Shown piece by piece: positions 61,129-64,000 of a stretch of DNA of 64,000 bases. The DNA is from Nostoc commune NIES-4072 (GTDB lineage Bacteria; Cyanobacteriota; Cyanobacteriia; Cyanobacteriales; Nostocaceae), in the NCBI RefSeq assembly GCF_003113895.1, contig NZ_BDUD01000001.1:1401821-1465820 (forward strand), in the 5' to 3' direction. The notes beneath the pieces are model-generated. The model did no database searches. It had not been told where the DNA came from and was given only the letters and a program-made list of their open reading frames with translations. Position numbers and translations under genes: made by a program. The number at the start of each line of letters is the position of its first letter. The first letter of the stretch is position 1.

Positions 61129-61254
61129 GTGGCGGGTAGCTCAGAGGTAGAGCGCTAAAAACATCCTTATTCACCCCTTGCCTGAAAAGGCCGACGAATT
61201 AGGGTTATCGAATTGGGTTCGAGAGGTCGCGGGTTCAAATCCCGCTCCGCCACC
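61129..61254 (+). ncRNA. tRNA-mimicking Y RNA, copy 2 (YrlA-like)
   Basis: A roughly 126-nt RNA gene ending 37 bp before the rsr start codon. Acceptor GTGGCGGG / TCCGCCAC (8 bp, last pair G-U), no encoded CCA; D-arm TAGCTCAGAGGTAGAGC; T-arm GCGGG-TTCAAAT-CCCGC. The insert repeats the hairpin of copy 1 with changes: ACATCCTTATTCA on the left, GCCT-GAAA-AGGC and GGCCGACGAAT inside, AGGGTTATCG on the right. The anticodon-like arm is TCGA-ATTGGGT-TCGA, different in sequence from copy 1 but of the same shape (4-bp stem, 7-base loop). Confidence 0.8.
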
Positions 61255-61290
61255 TTTCTTTTTTGCCTGCAAGGGCCGGGAGATGAAGTC

Positions 61291-62892
61291 ATGAATTACA
61301 ATTTTTTCACGAAAAATAAGACTACAACACCCCAAAATCAACCTATCCCCGGACGAGAAGCCGAAATGGTTCAGGGACGTTCCGGCGGCTGGATGTTTGA
61401 TGCTGGCATTTGGAAAATGCTGCGCCGTTGTCTTTTAGTTGGCACAGCAAAAAGCACTTACTACGCTGGCAAACAGGAATTAACTGAAGATTTTGTGACA
61501 GTTGTAAGACTTGCTGTTGCCGAAAATCCCGGCCGTGTAGCAGAAGAAATTATCTATGCTAGCGATGGACGCGCCATCAATAACAGTGCGCCTATCTTGG
61601 CTTTAGTGTTGCTGTCGATGGGTGAAGCACCAGAAGCAAAACAGACATTTGGTGAAATCTTTCCACAAATTGTCCGCACTGGTAGCCACTTCTACGAATG
61701 GTTGAACTACACCAAATCTCTGCGGGGATTTGGCAAAGTAGTGCGGGAAGCTGGTAAAACTTGGCTCTCAAGGGAAGATGTCAAGGGTTTAGCTTATCAA
61801 CTGTTGAAATATCAACAGCGTCAAGGCTTCTCCCACCGAGATGCGTTGCGGTTGTTCCATGTCAAACCGCCTACAGAAAATCACCGTCAACTATTTGAGT
61901 GGGTAGTTAGAGGCTGGGAAGAATTGCCAGCAGATATCCCCTCAGAGGCATTGGCGCAGATTTGGTGGTATGAGTGGCTCAAGCGGAATCCCACCCAAAC
62001 CCATGAAGCTATTTCCCAAGGACGCTTAACCCACGAAATGGCTGCACCTGTGGGCAAAATGGACAAGCTTGCTTGGCAGCTGCTATTTCAGGAAATGCCA
62101 ATAGGTGCAATGTTACGTAACTTGGGTTCTTTAACTGAACTGGGTGTGTTGCGAGCTGATGAAAACGCTAATTTGCAGCAAGTGGAAGCAGTTCTTAATC
62201 GTAGAGAACATCTGCGTAAAGGTCGCATCCATCCGATTGATGTTTTGAAAGCACTCAAAACATATCAATGTGGTGGAACATTAGGACGCAGTAAGAAAAC
62301 TTGGAACCCAGTTCCTCGGATTGTGGACATTTTAGAAAAGGCGGTTGAACTGTCTTTTGATGTTGTGCAACCCACAGGTAAAGTATTCATGCACGCCGTG
62401 GATGTTTCTGGTTCTATGGGTAGCTTAGTTGCAGATATGGGACTAACTTGTTGTGAAATTGCCACCACAATGGCACTGGTAACAGCAAAAGCAGAGAAAA
62501 ACTACATGATTCGCGGCTTTGCTACGGAATTCCGGGAATTGGGTATCACCGCCAAAGATAGTTTTAGTTCTGCGGTTCGCAAAGCTAGCAACCAAAACTT
62601 CGGTGGAACGGATGCATCTGTAGCTTACGACTGGATGATTAAGAATAAGTTTAAAGCAGATGTAGTCTGCTTTTGGACTGATTCAGAAAGCTGGGCTGGG
62701 TATAAGCATCCAAGTCAAGCGCTGAAGGAGTACCGCAAAAAGGTAAACCCTAACGTTAAGGCGGTGTATGTCACCTTAACACCTTACCAAATTACTTTGG
62801 TAGATCCTGAAGATTCGCTGTCTTGGGATTTGGCAGGGTTCGACCCAGGTACACCTCGAATCATTCAGATGCTAGCTACGGGTGAATTGTAG
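61291..62892 (+). CDS. rsr: Rsr, bacterial Ro60 ortholog (TROVE domain RNA-binding protein)
   Basis: This 533-residue cytoplasmic protein starts at ATG 61291; an open frame extends upstream to 61213 but that DNA is the Y RNA gene. Residues 1 to about 355 form the helical-repeat TROVE ring: SGGWMFDAGIWKMLRRCLLV, GTAKSTYYAGKQELT, and YQQRQGFSHRDALRLFHVKP, the region that contacts Y RNA in Ro proteins. Residues about 360-533 form the VWA-like domain with an intact metal site Asp371-Val-Ser373-Gly-Ser375, Thr440 and Asp464 (FWTDSESW). Ro proteins bind misfolded RNAs and Y RNAs; Rsr of Deinococcus works with PNPase in RNA decay. Three Y RNA genes flank it. Confidence 0.95.
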   Translation: MNYNFFTKNKTTTPQNQPIPGREAEMVQGRSGGWMFDAGIWKMLRRCLLVGTAKSTYYAGKQELTEDFVTVVRLAVAENPGRVAEEIIYASDGRAINNSAPILALVLLSMGEAPEAKQTFGEIFPQIVRTGSHFYEWLNYTKSLRGFGKVVREAGKTWLSREDVKGLAYQLLKYQQRQGFSHRDALRLFHVKPPTENHRQLFEWVVRGWEELPADIPSEALAQIWWYEWLKRNPTQTHEAISQGRLTHEMAAPVGKMDKLAWQLLFQEMPIGAMLRNLGSLTELGVLRADENANLQQVEAVLNRREHLRKGRIHPIDVLKALKTYQCGGTLGRSKKTWNPVPRIVDILEKAVELSFDVVQPTGKVFMHAVDVSGSMGSLVADMGLTCCEIATTMALVTAKAEKNYMIRGFATEFRELGITAKDSFSSAVRKASNQNFGGTDASVAYDWMIKNKFKADVVCFWTDSESWAGYKHPSQALKEYRKKVNPNVKAVYVTLTPYQITLVDPEDSLSWDLAGFDPGTPRIIQMLATGEL

Positions 62893-62940
62893 ATATTCCT
62901 GAAGGGTAAAGGATGAAACACTTTATCCTTCATACTTCAT

Positions 62941-63048
62941 GGCGGGTTATCCTTGTTCGCAACTTGCCTTTCGGGGCCGATGAATTTAGGATTATCGGTT
63001 ACGTCTCCACCATTGTGGGGATTAGCGGGTTCAATCCCCGCACCCGCC
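62941..63048 (+). ncRNA. Y RNA, copy 3, divergent form
   Basis: A roughly 108-nt RNA gene 48 bp after rsr on the same strand. Acceptor-like stem GGCGGGT / ACCCGCC and T-arm GCGGG-TTCAATC-CCCGC match the tRNA-like ends of copies 1 and 2. The D-arm is missing. The Ro motif is present: ATCCT and GTTC on the left pair with GAAT and AGGAT on the right, enclosing TTGCCT and GGGGCCGATGAAT, followed by TTATCGG. Instead of an anticodon-like arm there is a 7-bp hairpin TCTCCAC-CATT-GTGGGGA (63004-63021). The pairing change relative to copies 1 and 2 (AGGAT instead of AGGGT, ATCCT kept) preserves the helix. Confidence 0.72.
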
Positions 63049-63087
63049 TTTGTTATGATTTTATCCTTACGCAAAGAAGAAGGCGAT

Positions 63088-63297
63088 TTAATTTTTGAAT
63101 GGTCGTTTTTCTATTTCAGCGATGGGTAAGAGTAGGGTGTCTTCGATGTGCGATCGGACTTCAGGAGATACATTAGAAGTAGCGTTATTTAGGCAATCGA
63201 CAAGTAATCTATTACCATCTCTATACTGCTTTAGTAGCAGCTTTATTTGCTCAGGACTTAACTGCCAATTGTGAAAAATTTCACAATATTTCATCAT
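63088..63297 (-). pseudogene. C-terminal remnant resembling NACHT-type NTPases
   Basis: A 69-residue frame reads YCEIFHNWQLSPEQIKLLLK, RDGNRLLVDCLNNATSNVSP and EVRSHIEDTLLLPIAEIE. The LLVDCLN...VSPEVR..IEDTLLLP pattern is, from memory, the C-terminal end of cyanobacterial NACHT-domain proteins. Nothing of the NTPase body is present upstream, where a 94-bp MITE starts 3 bp from the first codon. Most likely a fragment left after rearrangement; it could also be a small stand-alone protein. Confidence 0.5.
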
Positions 63298-63299
63298 GA

Positions 63300-63393
63300 T
63301 TAGGACTTACGCACACTCTACGAATTCTCGGCGCTCTTGGCGTCTTGGCGGTTCGAGAAATTAAGCTTTTTAGCAATTTTTGCGTAAGTCCTA
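63300..63393 (-). mobile_element. 94-bp palindromic MITE, copy 3 (inverted)
   Basis: The ends are TTAGGACTTACGCA and TGCGTAAGTCCTA, with inner sequence the reverse complement of copy 2 (CTCTTGGCGTCTTGGCGGTT). It sits between two gene fragments, a NACHT-like remnant on one side and a nuclease remnant on the other. Confidence 0.88.
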
Positions 63394-63394
63394 G

Positions 63395-63850
63395 ATTAAA
63401 GAACACCTGCAAGGTTACTCACCCAAACCTGACAGCAGCCTGATTCAGCCTTACTGGGATAGCGTTCAATCTGTCCTAAACCAACTTAGCGATGTTCAAC
63501 TGGTTGAGCAAGTTGTGCCTAACTATCAGGAACTTTACGCCGGAAAAGTTGATTTAGTTGCTCGTTATCAAGGTGTTCCACATGTAATTGAATGGACGAC
63601 AGCCGAAGAACCAAAACTGAGATTTGATAAGCTTTATGACAAGCCTTTACAAGTAGCTGCTTATAGTGGTGCAATTAACCGATATTGTAGCGATCGCCTT
63701 TTTAACTGCAAAATTAACCATGCTCTCATTGTTGTAGCCTTGCCAGGTGAAGAAGCAGAAATTTTTGAATTTGATCGTGCAACGCTAATTCATGTCTGGC
63801 ATCAATGGCTGAATCGGCTGAATTTTTTCTTCAGTGCAGTTGCAGCATAG
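63395..63850 (+). pseudogene. C-terminal part of a PD-(D/E)XK exonuclease-like gene, cut by the MITE
   Basis: The frame is open from just after the MITE and reads IKEHLQGYSPKPDSSLIQPY, WDSVQSVLNQLSDVQLVEQV and on to YAGKVDLVARYQGVPHVIEW, TTAEEPKLRFDKLYDKPLQV. This is the C-terminal half of the cyanobacterial exonuclease-like PD-(D/E)XK family. The metal aspartate (KVDLVAR) is present, but the lysine expected in the E-W-K-T-A motif is a threonine (EWTTA). The preceding codon is a TAG made by the MITE end, so the N-terminal part is missing. A start at GTG 63515 is possible but would leave out conserved residues. Confidence 0.75.
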
Positions 63851-64000
63851 AAGTGCGATCGCATATCCACCCGAACTAAGCGATCGCAATTCTTTACAAG
63901 CACAACCCAAAATAAAATAGCGATCGCTCATAATTTATTCAACTATCGAATGCTTAATTAAACAATGTCCCCAGGAAATTGATAATTGGTTTCCAAAAGA

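Noticed and set aside
61213..61290. N-terminal extension of Rsr (26 residues)
   Set aside because: These codons fall in the acceptor and T-arm part of the second Y RNA gene; the ATG at 61291 gives the normal Ro protein start.
63936..64000. End of a leftward gene at the right window edge
   Set aside because: Only about 20 codons are visible and more than one frame is open, so no call can be supported.

Overview
The window comes from a filamentous cyanobacterium of the Nostocales, most likely Nostoc or a close relative. This rests on what can be read here: many HIP1 palindromes (GCGATCGC), short heptamer tandem repeats (CCCAATG, TTTGTCC, GGGACTA and similar) between genes, cyanobacterial families such as DUF3038/DUF4335, a CyaC-type adenylate cyclase, an FHA-PBP1 fusion and multi-GAF sensors. 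No search was run, so the genus is an inference.

Layout. 1-3.6 kb: 3' end of a peptide-type ABC permease, apt, and a DUF3038-DUF4335 pair. 3.7-6.3 kb: an IS605-type element and a 268-bp MITE, both inside one four-helix-bundle gene. 6.4-11.2 kb: FHA-PBP1, a secreted Pro/Thr-rich protein, and bioY-lspA. 11.9-16.1 kb: a phosphate uptake operon pstSCAB behind a Pho box. 16.1-18.1 kb: a second IS605-type element. 18.4-31.4 kb: tRNA-Gly, a TonB-like protein with a minisatellite, cyaC, a GNAT enzyme, hisC, a YqiA-like hydrolase, glutathione reductase and a FecR-domain protein. 31.9-41.2 kb: an outer-membrane barrel, a sulfurtransferase, an MnmC-like methyltransferase, an HD-GYP regulator, glmU, hicB with a transposon-broken hicA, DUF29, isoaspartyl peptidase and DUF2256. 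41.7-46.2 kb: a DUF4331-TPR-NicO metal-transport cluster. 46.3-53.8 kb: an operon of a VWA membrane protein, a tubulin-like protein and a second, degenerate, membrane-anchored tubulin-like protein. 54.4-60.6 kb: a multi-GAF sensor, a PEP-CTERM protein, pyrD and an unknown membrane protein. 60.9-63.1 kb: an Rsr (bacterial Ro60, TROVE-domain) gene flanked by three tRNA-mimicking Y RNA genes. 63.1-64 kb: gene remnants around another small MITE.

Two regions stand out. The first is the Ro/Y RNA module. Three RNA genes have a tRNA-like acceptor end and T-arm (two also have a D-arm), but carry a bulged hairpin with the motif GGCCGAYGAAT...GGRTTATCG that resembles the Ro60-binding site of Y RNAs; two lie directly before the Ro gene and one directly after it. 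The second is the VWA / tubulin-like / pseudo-tubulin operon, whose VWA-tubulin junction looks truncated on both sides.

The window also records heavy small-transposon activity. One 94-bp palindromic MITE family occurs three times and one copy breaks hicA. A 268-bp MITE with a 10-bp target duplication breaks the four-helix-bundle gene. Tandem repeats run into the coding ends of several genes.
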